A DNA stretch of 64,000 nucleotides, from the NCBI GenBank assembly GCA_018340805.1, contig JACMZG010001914.1:51078652-51142651 (forward strand), in the 5' to 3' direction. Made by a program: the position numbers and the translations under genes. This stretch comes from Microvelia longipes. Its lineage: Eukaryota > Arthropoda > Insecta > Hemiptera > Veliidae. This document shows positions 11,690-22,985 of this stretch, piece after piece (the first letter of the stretch is position 1; each line of letters starts with the position of its first letter). The notes beneath the pieces were generated by a model that saw nothing but the letters and a program-made list of their open reading frames with translations, ran no database searches and was not told where the DNA came from.

Positions 11690-11944
11690 ACGCTCTGCTT
11701 TTTCCAGTCCGGTACAGCCTCATAAAGGGAGAACTGGTAGCACTCCAACCCGAAGTTAGTGTGTACAAACCCATTTCCATAGCCCTGTTCTGAAAGCCTG
11801 ATCTGAAGTTACGCAAATCACAAGGAGGCGTCTTCCAGAACCAAACGCAGGTCCAGCACCTTAAATAAGGTCCTCCCTTGACTGGATTTAAACCCTTGAC
11901 CTACAGGTCGTAAGATGAGCACTCCTCCACTAAGCTACCTGTCG
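11690..11944 (-). mobile_element. tRNA-derived SINE, family M copy 2
   Basis: Read on the minus strand, the head 11868-11944 has an A-box-like TAGCTTAGTGG and a B-box-like GGTTTAAATCC. The body holds CAGATCAGGCTTTCAGAACA and GGGCTATGGAAATGGGTTTG, which align with the 3' part of the SINE at 2562-2990. It carries mismatches in both promoter boxes and is old. Confidence 0.75.
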
Positions 11945-13706
11945 TCTGTAGTTAGATAAAATAATGTAATAGATAAAAATGTCTGTAATAGATAAAATAA
12001 ATTTATGACTAGATTTTAAAAACTTCCAGTATTCGCTCCTATTTCATTAAAAATGTAAAGAACAACACATGGGAAATTTTTCTCTCATTTAGGTAGGACA
12101 AGTCTGGTTTAATCGTTATAGAGCCTCCTAAACTTCTCACCAAAACCTTAAACAATCGGAAGGACATGTAGGCATTCTTGGTGTTTTATCAAAATTTCCG
12201 AGATTTACCAAACTAAGGTTAGAAAGGTAAAGGTAAAGGTTCTTATGAATCATTTATAAATCTCATTATTATCATTCTCAATTAAAACAAACTAATGGGC
12301 AGTTTCATGCTATTAATTATTAAACTAATTATTACTAATTTTTATTATGAAAGAAATTTACTCTATTATAATTGTTATTAAACATTGCTATTTAATGCTT
12401 TCAAATTGTTATTAGAATGATATTTCCGTGTAAAATTTTCAATTCGGAGTGGAGCGTACATTTTCATGAACTTTTAATGTTCACTCTACTTTAGTTTTGA
12501 AATGTAAACAAAAACCCTGTGTGGAAATTGTATAGAGAGGAAAGTATTGTTTAATAGGACACAGCCTCGGGGGGAAACTGTTCAAATAGCAATGCTCGAG
12601 ATATCTCTCTGTACCTCGAGATGCTTGAATAGAGAGTTGAAACTTACACAAAGAGATGAAAACTAGTGTCGAGTTTACTTTCTCTGACCAGTTTTCTATA
12701 TAGTCTGTCCTAAAATATTTTACCAATAAAGGACAAACAACATTTGATTGTAAAATGACTTAAATTTGCTTCCCTGCCTCATAAATGAAAAGTGAAGCAT
12801 TAGATTAGCAAAAAAAAGGTAACAACCACTCTTTTATATCACATGTTATCCTTTCAGCACCTATAGATCCCAAAATTTGAAAAATATTTAGTATCTGTTC
12901 GTATGAAAATATAGACGAACAAATTTAATTTAAAAACGCCACGGCTCAAACAGCTGATCTAATTTCAATGAAACTTGGCTCAAATATTGTTCTATAAGTA
13001 AATGAACTGATTAAATTATAGGTTTAATCTAACACGGCGTATCGAAATAGCGTCACCTTAAACGTTTTAAAAATCATACAAAAATAGTGGTATGATAAAA
13101 TATAATGTGAGTTTTTTTGGGTATTGAATTAAATTTTATTTTAAGTGTAGGTAATAAATGAATAGAACGAATTCTGAAAGTCTCAAAACAATATTTATAA
13201 TATTAATTGAATGATCCTTTACAAATGTAATAACAAATTTGTATTAAGATATAACTTAAAAATAGTAATCTACACAAACATTTAAAAATATATTCAAGTC
13301 AGCCGAACTTCTTGTGTAGGTTGAAAAGAATAAAGAGTGCATTCCTTAATATGGAATATAATATATATTTGTTAAATTCTAAAATAACGTTTCTTTCATT
13401 TTCGAAACTTTCAGAGCTTCATTACTCTCTTGTGTTTCATTTTAAGATGAACAAAGTGGTTTTAGGAGCTCTGTTCGTAGACTTACGATTTCTTATATTT
13501 GCTTACGTTTACTAAACACTCCTTCCTAATCACTCTACCTTCTCTGTGGTGTACACATACTTATCATATCTCGAATTTTGTTTTGCGGCCAGCATAGACC
13601 TATTATTATTATTTTGATATCGTAAAATTTTAGGATAGGTATAACACCCATGCACTTGCGACTTTGAGTCTTCAACTCTGTTTGAGGTAGCTATCCTAAA
13701 TAACAT
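11945..13706. other. Unassigned AT-rich stretch
   Basis: No exon is recognised on either strand. 12230-12240 has a short AAAGGT(A) run. The minus-strand open frame at 12481-12726 shows no family resemblance and no splice context that I can defend. Confidence 0.4.
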
Positions 13707-13718
13707 AATCACTTATAT

Positions 13719-14066
13719 ATCATTTTGATACTACCGAGTTTTGCAAAACATGAATAGTTAACACAATATAATTGTGCGAGAGACACCAAGGAAATGTAAC
13801 AAGCAAAATGCAATGCTACGGTAAGAGCACCGCTCGTCTCTGGTAAGTACTTCACATTATATTCTTCGGAATTAATTGAAGGTCAGAGTGAGTTCAGGCT
13901 CTGTCGGCGCCCTGATGAGTTAGACGTAACGAAACAGAGTGGGACATGACATTATGTCGAGCCATCAAGTATGACGAATGTCGAATGATGGAACAGTTCC
14001 CAGATGTAGCATTGCATTTTGCTTGTTACATTTCCTTGGTGTCTCTCGCACAATTATATTGTGTTA
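13719..14066. mobile_element. Long-TIR element (family G) copy 1 with 12-bp flanking repeats
   Basis: Inverted ends TTAACACAATATAATTGTGC and its inverse (GCACAATTATATTGTGTTA) enclose CTACGGTAAGAG, GGCGCCCTGATGAGTTAGAC and GTCGAGCCATCAA. The TIR runs about 70 nt inward through GTGTCTCTCGC and CATTTTGCTTGTTACATTTC. The left end carries 44 extra bp (ATCATTTTGATACTACCGAG...) that the right end lacks here but copies 2 and 3 keep. AATCACTTATAT occurs exactly at 13707-13718 and 14067-14078. That is a possible target-site duplication, longer than the 9-10 bp usual for Mutator-like elements. Confidence 0.8.
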
Positions 14067-14200
14067 AATCACTTATATTCAAGGGCTTCACATTCAATAT
14101 GATGTGTGTTGCTGATTAAAAAAGTATAGCCCACAAAGTCTGCAAGCAGGCTTTCTAAGTATATCATGTACCTATATTCAAGAACCAGGGTAGCACAAAA

Positions 14201-14844
14201 CCTTCCAACTCCAGTGTCTCCAGATCCTACACCATTCTCCACTCTATGTATCAAACTCTAACTATTCAAAGCAACCTTCCAACTCCTGTGTCTCCAAATC
14301 TACACCAATTCTCCACTCTACGTATCAACTCTAACTAACTATCCGAAGCTACCTTCCAACTCCAGATTAGGATCTGAGTTGGAAGGTTGTAGGCAACAAT
14401 GCTCCACTCTACGTATCAAACCTTATCTAACTATCCAAAGCAACCTTCTAACTCCAGTGTCTCCAAATCCTACAACAATTCTCCACTCTGCGTATCAACT
14501 CTAACTATCCGAAGCTACCTTCCAACTCCAGATTAGGATCTGGAGTTGGAAGGTTGTAGGCAACAATGCTCCACTCTACGTATCAAACTTAACTAACTAT
14601 CCGAAGCTACCTTCCAACTCCAGATTAGGATCTGGAGTTGGAAGTTTGTAGGCACAATGCTCCACTCCACGAATCAAACCTTATCTAACTATCCAAAGCT
14701 ACCTTCAACTCCAGTGTCTCCAGATCCAACTAGAATTCTTCACTCTTCGTATCAGGCTCTATCTACCAACTCTAGCGTCTCCAGATCCTACAACAATGTT
14801 CTACTCTACGTATCAAACTCTAACTAACTATCCAAAGCTACCTT
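14201..14844. repeat. Satellite with internal hairpin units
   Basis: Repeats of CCTTCCAACTCCAG, TGTCTCCAGATCCTAC, CAATTCTCCACTCTACG, TATCAAACTCTAAC and TATCCGAAGCTA, about 75-90 bp each. In three units a hairpin, CTTCCAACTCCAG / CTGGAGTTGGAAG around ATTAGGAT, replaces the TGTCTCC part (near 14352, 14518, 14610). This gives a two-type higher-order pattern. Confidence 0.92.
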
Positions 14845-16777
14845 CGTGGTAATCCTTCGCGACGGCTGAGGACTAGTTATCTTCGTGAACTAATTTATTT
14901 GTCTTATCTTAGTTTATTCAATGAATCGTTATCTAATGTTTTAGCGGATTTCATTTTTTTAATAATGATAAATTTACTCTTCATTTCTATGTATTTTATT
15001 TTATCTAACTTATGCATTATATTAACGTATATGGCAATTTATTATCTAAAACGTATACCTCTTGACATTCTCTAATAAATTGTATGTAAATATCTCCTTC
15101 CTGAGATAATAATAATTAAATTTTCTGAGTAATATCCCTGCTTAGTTTTCTAAGTTTTATCTTGTTTCAAGTTTTATGGTGGTTTCTCAGTTACTTACAT
15201 GGGAGGTTCTATATTAATGCTCTGTGATTCAGTTTTGAGATCGAGTCACAGATCCCGAGGTAAAGGAACATTTGTCATTTTTTTTAAATGGTGTATACAA
15301 ATTTAAAGTTCTTTAACTTTAACCACTTCGGAGACACTGATAAAATTTCAAAGGTAATCCAGGGTGATATTGTTGTCTTGTAACAATTTTACCAGCTTCC
15401 GTACTGGTAAAAGTTTTCCTAAATATGTCGGACAGTTAAGGGCATTATGCAACTTCACACATGGGCATCGGAATTATGGTCTTACGTCTTGTATAACCTT
15501 TGCAGACTCTTTAAACGAGCATTTCCTGGTATAAGAAGGATGTGTTTCCCGAGGGTCTATTGATACCTTTATTTTTCCTAATTTGTTTGCTATCCTAAGA
15601 TTTCTTCTCCATTTCTTAGTTTATTCTCCGGTCTTTGCCTCATGCCTCTCTAATTTGCTGTTTCTCTTTTACGTTCTTGATTAGGTAATTAGATTGATAT
15701 CTAGAAACTATATGTTCTGCTTTTTAGCCACCTTGTCAGTTTCCTTGTACCCTGCTATCAACTATGACCGATATAACATTTAGAATTGTATTGCATATAA
15801 CAGAATTGTATTTGTCACTAAACTAAATGTAACAAACACCTATAATGGAAACATACGTTGAATTGATAAAGCAATATGACATTTAAGTAACATTTTATAT
15901 CTTGACTTTTTTAGAATCTACTTTTACATAGTAGGATTTCTTTCTTGCTTTAGTAGGATTTCATTATGATAGGCAACTTCTACCAAAGTTCTTCATCCTT
16001 TGAAGTTTGATTCAAATTTTTATTCCTTGTATAAAGCAGCTTGAAAGTAACCAAAGCTTAAGAGGATTGGCAAATTGACTTAAAGCAATGGGAGCACGAG
16101 TGAACTTGGGTCGGTTTGGGTTCTGTAATTGTAGCCCGGGGGCGGTCCATAACGACCACTGTGCTTCATACAAACATCTTTATTAAACTTACAAACTTTG
16201 TAAAGGCTATTTTAAAAGCTCCTCTTCTTTTATTTTTTGTACAGAATTTATAGTATTATTGTATATTATTTTTTTTAATCAACAAATATAAAAACTGTCT
16301 TAATGAAGCTCAGTCATACGATAAAATGGAATTATTCATAGAGGCAATCATAGAAGTATAAAATTGTCTTCAGAACTTTTTCCCATCCATATTTTTTAAT
16401 ACTTCCATTCAATCCATATTTTCTTATGGATTGATGGATATATATATAAATATGATATTTCTTATGATAATTCATAAGAACTATCAAAAACGTCGAGTAT
16501 AAAAATTGCAATCACTGATATGATTTTTATAAGTATACAGGAAAAATATCTATTTATATTTGATTCTTTAGTGTAATCCATATGTTGTACCTGATAGCAA
16601 AGCTTAGACTAAGTTCCAACTTTACTGCCTCAAAATATCAAATAAGTGATTTTACTATCTTTGAATAAATAATATTTCATATGCCTAGCAGTAAAGTAGG
16701 TATTCTGCTTGGTCATCAAAAAACTACATGACAAATGATGTTCATCGTATTAATTTTACATTACATGTTTGTTGCAG
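14845..16777. other. Unassigned sequence upstream of the Beat exon
   Basis: I looked here for the preceding exon of the Beat gene, which should encode a Cys and a Ser-Val-Lys-Trp-Tyr-type segment of the first Ig domain, and did not find it. A fragment TGTAGCCCGGGGGCGGTCC...GTGCTTCATACAAACA at 16130-16176 belongs to the GGGCGAATT repeat family also seen at 46430-46495. Confidence 0.45.
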
Positions 16778-16913
16778 TTAAAACAATCAAACGGCAGTCA
16801 AGTAGTGCTGGAGAGTCTAGGACTTGGATTGTCCGGTAAAGTTTCATGTGAAGTCACTACTGACACACCAATTCCGGAAACAACTTCTATCTCTGGTGAT
16901 CTTACTGTCTTAG
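16778..16913 (+). CDS. Beaten path (Beat) family protein, exon for end of Ig domain 1
   Basis: Partial CDS. Beat proteins are insect immunoglobulin-superfamily adhesion or anti-adhesion factors that act in axon guidance, many through Sidestep-type partners. This exon reads LKQSNGSQVVLESLGLGLSG, then the hallmark CEV and a DLTVL end. That is the last strands of the first V-type Ig domain with its second Cys. The start is set by the acceptor TGTTTGTTGCAG and the end by G|GTAATA; 45 codons plus one base gives a phase-1 donor. The spare G joins AT of the exon at 45612 to make GAT (Asp), recreating the conserved TV-x-LPxSGP junction. The usual G-x-Y-x-C is GKVSC, so the core Tyr is Val. The exon carries no stop. 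Which Beat paralogue it is, and whether the locus is active, cannot be decided from two exons. Confidence 0.78.
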
Positions 16914-17057
16914 GTAATACTACTTATAAAATACATAATTTTATCTTTTTTTGTAAGCTTTTTATAGTATACACTCTCGATTAATAGCACTTTAGTTTAT
17001 TGTGAGGTCAACTTAACTTGCTCGTTGGTAATGAAGCTGGTATAAAGCTTTATAAGT

Positions 17058-17058
17058 T

Positions 17059-17140
<82 letters not shown>

Positions 17141-17161
17141 ATATATGTATGTATGTACGTA

Positions 17162-17192
<31 letters not shown>

Positions 17193-17212
17193 TTGTGAGT
17201 GTGTGTGTATGT
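17058..17212. repeat. (TA)n-(TG)n-(CG)n compound microsatellite
   Basis: About 90 bp of TA passes into GTATGTATG, then (TG)11, GCGCGCGC and mixed TG repeats. It lies about 145 bp inside the intron downstream of the Beat exon. Open frames across it on both strands are artefacts of the repeat. Confidence 0.95.
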
Positions 17213-18417
17213 TATTATATATTTATGTGTTATTAGCGTTATAAGATATATATGTACGCAAAGCAACCTAATCTGCCTTTAAACCGCTAAATAAATGTAA
17301 CCTCAAAGAATGTTTTGCATTTTGTTTCAAGAAGCTTATAGTACAAAAGCAAAAAATGTCGATTTATTTAAAGTAACTTAAAGTTTAATGATGTAAAAAA
17401 CATTGTGACAAAGTTAATCTTTTCAGCAGAAGAAAGTTTTAGCTAATAAATTCTTTTAGTGGAAAATATTAAATAAACAAACATTCGTTACCAAATAAAG
17501 TAATTTTAAATGATAAATTTTAAAAAAAGTATTAAGTTAAAAATAAGAGAGCTAAATTATTGAATTTTCATAAAAAGGATGCTAGTTGAACTGGGTTATC
17601 CTTGTAACCGTTTATTCTTTTTATATTTTCTGGGAGGGTTAACATTATTTCGTTAGGCTGTGTTAAAATTCTCCCGAGTGCTATGAGGAATCGAATTGTA
17701 GTCTCTGAGGACGCTTCTCTCCATGGAGGCCTTCTCTCCACGAAGGGCTGGTATTTCCACCGTGGATATTTCTTACCGAGAATTGGGAGCCTTAAAAAAA
17801 GAAACTTAAAAAAAGTTAAAGGTATAAAACTTGAATAAATCATTTTTTTGCTTTCCAATTTCTTTATAAAAAGAAAGCATAGTGATAGTTAAATATGGGA
17901 CATTCATTTATTCAGCGAATAAGCAAGTTTTAGGAACTACATGTCCCAAAAGAATGAACTTTGATAGAAATCAAGGTTCAAATAGTTTTGAGTTTAACGT
18001 GAGTGATCTCAACCTTAACAATGTCCTTATTCAAAAACAAGTTTTTGTCCTTAAACAAAAACTTCTTTTTATAATGAGAAAATTCACCTATGAATTCAGT
18101 ACCTTGTTTTCAGTGTTTACTTAACGTAACAGTGAAATGGTTTCTCTGCATTCAGGATAATGGGTTTTCAGACAAAATACAATATCTTTCGTCCTCATTT
18201 AATGAGAGTTTTAAAAATTGAACTACACTCTACATGTCCAAAATGTTTATCTAGAAGGCGACTTTGTATGAAGCAGGATTTGTTTTGAATTATTTAAACT
18301 GAATTTTCTATTAAAATTAGATTTTGCATCCTGACGTAAATGACAACCGGGAAAAAATCTAGTTTTAAATCTTTCCTTCAATGTTTTATACCCAGATTTC
18401 TTTTTTAAATTAAAATT
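17213..18417. other. Intronic stretch with a GC-richer block
   Basis: Mostly AT-rich. 17590-17790 is notably richer in G+C (for example CTCTCCATGGAGGCCTTCTC) and has a 96-codon minus-strand open frame, discussed among the findings. Nothing else is recognised. Confidence 0.4.
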
Positions 18418-18550
18418 GTGTTTCTATTTAAATAAAGAGTTATACATTATTACAAATGTATTCATTTTGACAAACGTAAACATTATTACAAATGTATACA
18501 TTTTGACAAATGTATACATTATTACAAATCTATACATTATTACAAATGCT
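18418..18550. repeat. 18-bp tandem repeat (ACAAATGTATACATT type)
   Basis: Seven or so units alternate TACATTATTACAAATGTA with TACATTTTGACAAATGTA. The unit is a multiple of three, so both strands stay open (ILTNVYIITN-type peptide), but this is repeat structure rather than a gene. Confidence 0.88.
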
Positions 18551-18772
18551 GTCACGCTGTGCGCGTTTGGTGATACCATTATCGTTTGGGGGACTCGCTT
18601 TGCTTGCAAGAGAGTAATCTTGTACAGAGATGATAATTGTATTGTCTTAGGTGTAATGAATAACTATATCATGATTTGATAACATTAATATTTAATTCAT
18701 TTTACAAAGTAATTAACAAAGTGATTACTTTATTGACTATCAGAACTCATAACTAACTTTTATTATATAAAG

Positions 18773-18774
<2 letters not shown>

Positions 18775-18844
<70 letters not shown>
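18775..18844. repeat. (TA)n microsatellite
   Basis: About 65 bp of TA ending in ATGTATATATACATAGG. Confidence 0.95.
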
Positions 18845-18845
<1 letters not shown>

Positions 18846-19051
18846 GGCTAATGATTGCTTTAAAAATGACTTAAAGTCCTGGATACTAAATTTGAAGGGA
18901 TCCGGTTCAGCTACGGATGTCTACGGAGCTTTATGGATATCCAAAAATTGGGTCACCGTTTACAAACTTTTGTCTAAACAGCAATGCTGTATTTAAAAAC
19001 TTCCATGACCAGCATTGCTTATTTAGAACAAGATTTTAATCCAGACCTAAA

Positions 19052-19340
19052 CCTAATAACACACTGTGTTATTAGGTTCCGTCATACTGGACCGTCGAAC
19101 CCTATTATCCCTTCTCATGGCTATAATCTTCGCCCTCGAAGAACAAGGTCAGAGACAGGTATAATAGGGCCTGCGTCGTCTCCATCTTCAGTTCAGTTTT
19201 GTAGAACATTGTGTTTCTACCCAAGATGTCCTACATCCCTGAAGATGCCTCCACAGTGGAAGTGAAACGTCGGATTCTTCATCAACATTGACGTGGTCAC
19301 CACCGGGAGATCTAAATTTTCATGACAATAACCGCGGATC
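19052..19340 (+). mobile_element. Retroelement 3'-end fragment
   Basis: Opens with a perfect 25-nt palindrome (19052-19076, CCTAATAACACA around one C). It continues into a GC-richer, frame-like stretch including HGYNLRPRRTRS, then CCTGAAGATGCCTCC and GAAACGTCGGATTC. The same GAAACGTCGGATTCATC-type block occurs inverted at 26770-26850 with the TCCCTGAAG motif. Such 'CCTGAAGATG...GAAACGTC' segments are common in 3' parts of insect LINE or Penelope-like elements; which one is unresolved. Confidence 0.6.
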
Positions 19341-19917
19341 CTTCGCAGTTTATTAACACACAGTGTTTTTTTTTGTGAATTTCCTTTAAGATAATCGTGA
19401 ATAGGATAAATAAATTGGCGGGATCTGGACTCAAAAGTTAGGTTCGAATCTGTTTCAAAGGTCCCTTAACACGAATAAATCTATTTTATCTACTCCTTGT
19501 ATTGTAAGTTCTACTTACAGTCTTGTTATCTCACACTGTAATGTACTTTTACTCCTAGGGAGGAAAGTAAAAGTGTAGCCAACTTGACAGAATTTTTTTG
19601 TAAAATTTTTAGGAATTTTTGGAAATTTGTAGGATTTTTTTCGGTGTTATGTTGGTACTACGGGTAGAATATACAATATACACACGCTAATGTTTAAATT
19701 ACAAATATAGTATTACACGTTATTCTAATGACAGCTTACAATAAAATATTGTAAATAGTGGCTTTATTCTCTCTTCATCAGAGTAATTGACATGGTAAGA
19801 ATAAACTAAACTAACACAATAACAATTAAGGAGCTGAAGAATATTAATAGTTGTTTGTATTAGTTCTCTAGTCGTAGATAAAATTTAATATGCAACAAGG
19901 GATGAAAGTTTTTCAGC

Positions 19918-20030
19918 TCTCGTATTATCTCCCTCGTCAAGCCTCGGGAGCCAAAATGTTAGTTTACTCCCTCGGCAAGCCTCGGGAGCTAACTAATTTA
20001 TCTCCCTCGGCCTACCGGCCGGGGGGTTTG
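19918..20030. repeat. Short CCTCGGGAG tandem
   Basis: CTCCCTCGTCAAGCCTCGGGAGC and CTCCCTCGGCAAGCCTCGGGAGC-like units repeat about 2.5 times at roughly 48 bp, ending in CTCCCTCGGCCTACCGGCC. Each unit can fold on itself (CTCCCTCGG/CCTCGGGAG are near complements). Confidence 0.8.
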
Positions 20031-20055
20031 TTTCGTTTAGAAACAAAACATAAAT

Positions 20056-20465
20056 GTGCTAGAGATACCTAGAAAATGAAACAAGCAAATACAATGCTAC
20101 ATTCGGGAACTATTCTATCATTCGCCAGTATTGATGGCTCAACATAATGTTGTGTCCTCACGTCACGTCTAACTCATCAAGGCGCCAACAGAGGTAGTGC
20201 AATGAGTTACGTTAAACTCTTTAAAGGTTAGAGTGAGTTCAGGCCCTTTGGGGGTCGTGATAAATGTATGTAAAGATAAGATGTAAAGAACAGAGTGGGA
20301 ACATTACATTGTATCGAGCCATTAATAAGGACGAATGTCGAATGACGGAACAGTTCCCTGATGTAGCAGTGTATTTTGTTTGTTACCTTTCTTAGGTGTC
20401 CCTCGCACAATTTTACTGTGTTAACCATTCATGTTTGGCAAAACTTAGTAGTATCAAATGATATT
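20056..20465. mobile_element. Long-TIR element (family G) copy 2
   Basis: The left arm GTGCTAGAGATACC...ACAAGCAAATACAATGCTAC and right arm TGATGTAGCAGTGTATTTTG...GTGTCCCTCGCACAATTTTA are diverged forms of the ends at 13719-14066. Internal blocks AGAGTGAGTTCAGGC and GAGCCATTAATAAGGACGAATG match too. The right side keeps the outer GGCAAAACTTAGTAGTATC / AAATGAT end missing from copy 1. More diverged than copy 1. Confidence 0.75.
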
Positions 20466-21559
20466 TCTTGTGAAAACTTACCATTTGCACTGGTGACCAC
20501 CACTAAGTACTGTAATCGTTCAGTTAATACTCTAAAAACAAATCAATGTCAACAACTAGTTTATAAACTGATAGTTAAACTGATAAGTTTATAAACTGAT
20601 ATTTATAAACATTATTAAATAAAACGATTTCCTGATTTTAATTTTTTCCATTACACGTTAAAGAAAACCTCGCCAATCCTGGTTGCCTTTATTGCCTTAG
20701 CTAAATTTTTCTAGAGATGTCGTGCCCTCTAGAAATAAGTTTAACTATGCACCAGTACCTTCAAAATCAGTTAATTTCAAAATAGAAACTTGTTTAGAAA
20801 ATCTTTTATTTGAATTGAGCCATTTTTTATAAGGCGGTTTAAGTTTGTGACCTATGTGGTCGTAATTACGTGTTTTTTTTATGTTATAATGGGTGATTTA
20901 TTTCAATAGTTCTCCTTTGTGATTTTATTAGAAAAAACAAAACAGCTTAAAACACCTAAAATGCTGCAATCGGGATTTGAAATTAAATTAATACGTGGAT
21001 TCGAATAGAATCAAACGGTTAATGTAAGAGACAAACCCTAAGAGAGTCATTAGAAGCCTCTCTTAGGGAATGAACATGTATTTCCTCTCTCTTAAAATCA
21101 TTCCAATGAATAAATTTTATAGTTGAAATACTCGGGTAATAATTTAAACTAAACATCAATTGATAAATTCAATAAATGTTAAATTGCATGATTGTATGCT
21201 TGTATGCACATGTATTTTGGGATTAAATTAGTTTTGATTGGACAGAGTTATTAGTCTTGACCTTTGCTAATCAAATCGATTTAGTTTGAGCAATCATATA
21301 ACCAATTAACATTCTCTTGATAATAATAATCAAAATATTAATAATAATAATTACTTACTTTTAATTCGGGAATTACATATTCAGTACTCAAAGCAACACT
21401 TGACGAAAAACGAAAAGGGGAAAACCATGACGCCGCTACACATCGTAATGAAAAATACAAAGCATCATAACATGAGATGACTCACTCGCACACCCTGACT
21501 TCTCAAAAACACGACCCTGACTCAGGTGCACACATCCCTATCCCTAATCTACTCTCGTC
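20466..21559. other. Unassigned AT-rich stretch
   Basis: No gene is recognised. A near palindrome CCCTAAGAGAGTC...GCCTCTCTTAGGG lies at 21038-21069. A small tandem GTTTATAAACTGATAGTTAA occurs near 20560-20605. Confidence 0.5.
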
Positions 21560-21725
21560 TAGAAATCTCGTAGATCTCATTGCGACCAGTAGTTATTTAC
21601 TAATATAACTTAATAAGTTAAGAGATCGAGTCACACCCCACTTGCTGTTGATGGCGTAAAGTCGAACGTGGTTTAGAAATATTCATACCCAACAGCAAAT
21701 ATCGACGGTAGATGATTCTTTAATA
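21560..21725 (+). repeat. Dispersed repeat J copy 1
   Basis: GAGATCGAGTCACACCCC, CTGTTGATGGCGTAAAGTCG, AACAGCAAATATCGACGG and GATTCTT occur in the same order at 30600-30750. The match is roughly 75-80% over about 150 bp by eye. Likely the 3' end of a retroelement (GATGGCGTxxxxCCGAAAC-type block), family unknown. Confidence 0.65.
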
Positions 21726-21789
21726 AATAATAATAAAAAATTAAATAAGAAGGCAAAATACTTACGTGATTTCCTTTGGCTGGTATCCA

Positions 21790-21970
21790 AATCCAGGGTT
21801 GTCCAAAACAAGTTTGTCTCATGATGACGAACATTTGTTTCACCTGCCATTATTCTGTGGGACGGTGGAGGGTCAAAATTATACTTAGCCAGACCGAGAA
21901 CTTAAACAGAGAAAGTGGAGACGGCTTTGTCGGTGTTTGTGGTCCTATGAATTACATAAATGACTATGGA
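21790..21970 (+). CDS. Possible unrecognised coding exon
   Basis: An open frame reads GCPKQVCLMMTNICFTCHYS...GFVGVCGPMNYINDYGYG and then meets G|GTGAGTAAGG, an excellent donor. Upstream there is only a mediocre acceptor (ATCCAG at about 21790). G+C is higher than in the surrounding sequence. No family is recognised and it does not fit a Beat protein at this position, being between two exons that already join in phase. It could be an exon of a nested gene, an alternative exon or a TE scrap. Confidence 0.25.
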
Positions 21971-22596
21971 TATGGTGAGTAAGGAATATGATGTTTCATT
22001 TAGGTAAACGCCTCGCAGTGATCTGTAAAACTTTGGCTTTGAGTTCAGGGCTTATATGCAATGAGTTTATGCACGCTAACTTTGAAGTTACGTGAGGTAT
22101 CTCTCATCATCACTCTGTTTTGAACTTGTCGAAGAAGTGTATTGTCTCTAATAAGTATCTAGCGATAGTAAAGGGACTGGTGAAATTGGTAAAAGTAGGA
22201 ACTGGCAGACTAGATAAAACTAATTGGATCGGATTATTCTTAATAATCGGAGAGTAGTGACTCTATAAGAAAGAGGTATCAGTAGAATGGCATTTGGGAA
22301 TGTGGAAACGATAAAATCATCCCTCGGGCTCAAATAGAAAAAAAATTTGCAGGGTCCTGTATAGATTGATAGTTGTTCGCATTATTCCATTTTGGAGATA
22401 CTTAATTTATACTAATGAGTTCTTACTGAATTTTATTCCCTAAAGTATTTCTTTAAACTATATCTTGTTGGACTATTTTATAAACATCAGACATCTTCTA
22501 TCATTGACAGAAGATTACAGGGCAGTAGCCTCTAGTAGAAAGTGTAAAAAGTTTGGGTCTAATTTCGACTTTAACAGTGAAGCTTGACCTTGTAAC

Positions 22597-22985
22597 CCCT
22601 AAATTGACGACTGAGCTAAAGAGAAAATGGTCAATTTACCTAGGCTATTTTACTTCTGATAATTATTTTCTTCGCCTAAAAGAGGAATGAAGTTAAATTT
22701 TTGGAGCTACATCTGCTCTCGGTGCTGGAGCTAAAAGGTTTGAATGCGATGCATGTCAGGCTTTAGAGTTCATAATAATTGTCTGGATTTCAATAGGATT
22801 TCATAATTCATTCTTCGACAACATACACAGCTAGCTATGTTCAGATACCTTTATCTGTTTCTTTCTGCTAACTACTTTTGCTTTTTGTTAAAAATTTAGA
22901 TGAAGACCTAATTGTACGGTCGAAAGCTTAAATGTTGTTTTTATTATGACCAAAACCTCATAACTCTTTACTGTTTTTGGTCAAG
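22597..22985. repeat. Duplicated segment L, copy 1 (SINE-like start)
   Basis: About 390 bp shared in direct orientation with 24130-24525, by eye around 90% identical. Landmarks are GACGACTGAGCTAAAGAG, CTACATCTGCTCTCGGTGC, ATGCGATGCATGTCAGGC, ACACAGCTAGCTATGTTCAG and GATGAAGACCTAAT. The left edge read on the minus strand resembles a tRNA A-box (TAGCTCAGTCG), so this may be two copies of one SINE rather than a segmental duplication. Confidence 0.88.
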
